Shown: piece by piece, positions 40,927-41,177 of the stretch | How positions within the stretch are numbered: the first letter of the stretch is position 1 | How the letters are laid out: the number at the start of each line of letters is the position of its first letter | DNA from: an uncultured Prevotella sp. | Lineage (GTDB): Bacteria; Bacteroidota; Bacteroidia; Bacteroidales; Bacteroidaceae | Reading direction: 5' to 3' | NCBI GenBank assembly: GCA_900314195.1 | Contig: OMUH01000112.1 | Location: 1 to 41,177 of the forward strand | DNA length: 41,177 bases | Notes under the pieces: generated by a model | The model's input: the letters and a program-made list of their open reading frames with translations, nothing else | Databases searched by the model: none | What the model was told of the DNA's origin: nothing | Translations under genes and position numbers: made by a program

Positions 40927-41177
40927 GCCCTTCAGCTTTCTGTTACTTCTGAATATTATGATTGCAAAAGTACTTAAAAATTACGAAATACCAATTTGGT
41001 AATGAATAAAAAGACTGTTTTGTTTTCAACTATATACCAGTTAAACTCTCAAACTTGTTTCGTCAAATAATAATAACCTGTTAGAAATTAAAGGCTTTAT
41101 GAAAGTTTTTCCACGTCGGCACTACGGTTCTTTCATTTAAATTTTGACTGACATGGCATGATTATTGCTCAGCTTCC
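40927..41177. other. 251-bp right-end intergenic sequence
   Basis: No gene is recognised up to the end of the window. It contains the promoter of the gene at 39802-40926 and otherwise AT-rich sequence. Only a short plus-strand frame (41099-41140, 13 codons) is seen, with no support. Confidence 0.5.
40965..40995 (-). promoter_or_regulatory. Promoter of the periplasmic-binding-like gene
   Basis: Minus strand: ATTG at 40995-40992, a 19-base spacer, then TACTTTTG at 40972-40965, an exact TAnnTTTG match, 38 bases upstream of the ATG. Confidence 0.5.

Overview
The window looks like a chromosomal segment of a Bacteroidales bacterium, most likely Prevotellaceae. Reasons seen in the sequence: promoters of the Bacteroidetes type (TAnnTTTG at -7, TTTG-like at -33), a Porin_10-type putative porin, a DUF4468 protein, a GldB-like lipoprotein, a PorT-like outer-membrane barrel, a catalytic/regulatory aspartate carbamoyltransferase pair (pyrB-pyrI), MenA and a flavin-dependent thymidylate synthase. 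There are no rRNA or tRNA genes, IS elements, phage genes or CRISPR arrays that I can recognise. The species assignment is inference.

Layout. (1) 1-5.0 kb: a membrane pyrophosphatase (hppA, minus) divergent from galE (plus), then a sugar-phosphate nucleotidyltransferase (plus). (2) 5.0-7.5 kb: a secreted GH31 alpha-xylosidase-like enzyme (minus). (3) 8.1-14.0 kb: a plus-strand run of DUF4468 protein, small two-helix membrane protein, putative porin, MenA, HD-domain protein and ThyX, meeting an 88-residue unknown gene stop-to-stop. (4) 14.4-26.3 kb: a tight minus-strand surface-glycan operon. Read in transcription order it is GT8, GT2, GT8, GT-B, large membrane protein, EpsG-type polymerase, GT2, GT4, GNAT acetyltransferase, PglC-like initiating sugar-phosphate transferase and a DegT-type sugar aminotransferase. 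It has a good promoter and a leader of about 190 nt. (5) 26.7-31.7 kb: housekeeping genes, namely PBP1A (minus), then pyrB-pyrI and an unknown 8-helix membrane protein (plus). (6) 31.9-41 kb, all minus: GldB-like lipoprotein, dipeptidyl peptidase IV and a lone PqqD-like protein; GNAT; MaoC-like dehydratase; an MFS carrier; a PorT-like barrel and a periplasmic-binding-like protein.

How the genes work together. The 14-26 kb cluster should assemble a lipid-linked oligosaccharide. The aminotransferase makes a 4-amino (probably dideoxy) sugar nucleotide, the PglC-like enzyme loads the first sugar-1-phosphate on undecaprenyl phosphate, the glycosyltransferases extend it, and the EpsG protein may polymerise it. 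No flippase is in the window, so the pathway is incomplete here. The DPP IV group is an envelope peptide-processing set.

The least explained signals are: the divergent pyrophosphatase with a Lys at the K+-independence position; a palindromic repeat family found at two distant gene 3' ends; short tandem repeats sitting on or near gene starts (9 bp x3, 13 bp x3, 22 bp x2); an orphan PqqD downstream of DPP IV; and a 98-residue membrane protein overlapping the porin gene. I did not find a clear, complete, previously undescribed system. The strongest candidates are marked as hypotheses.
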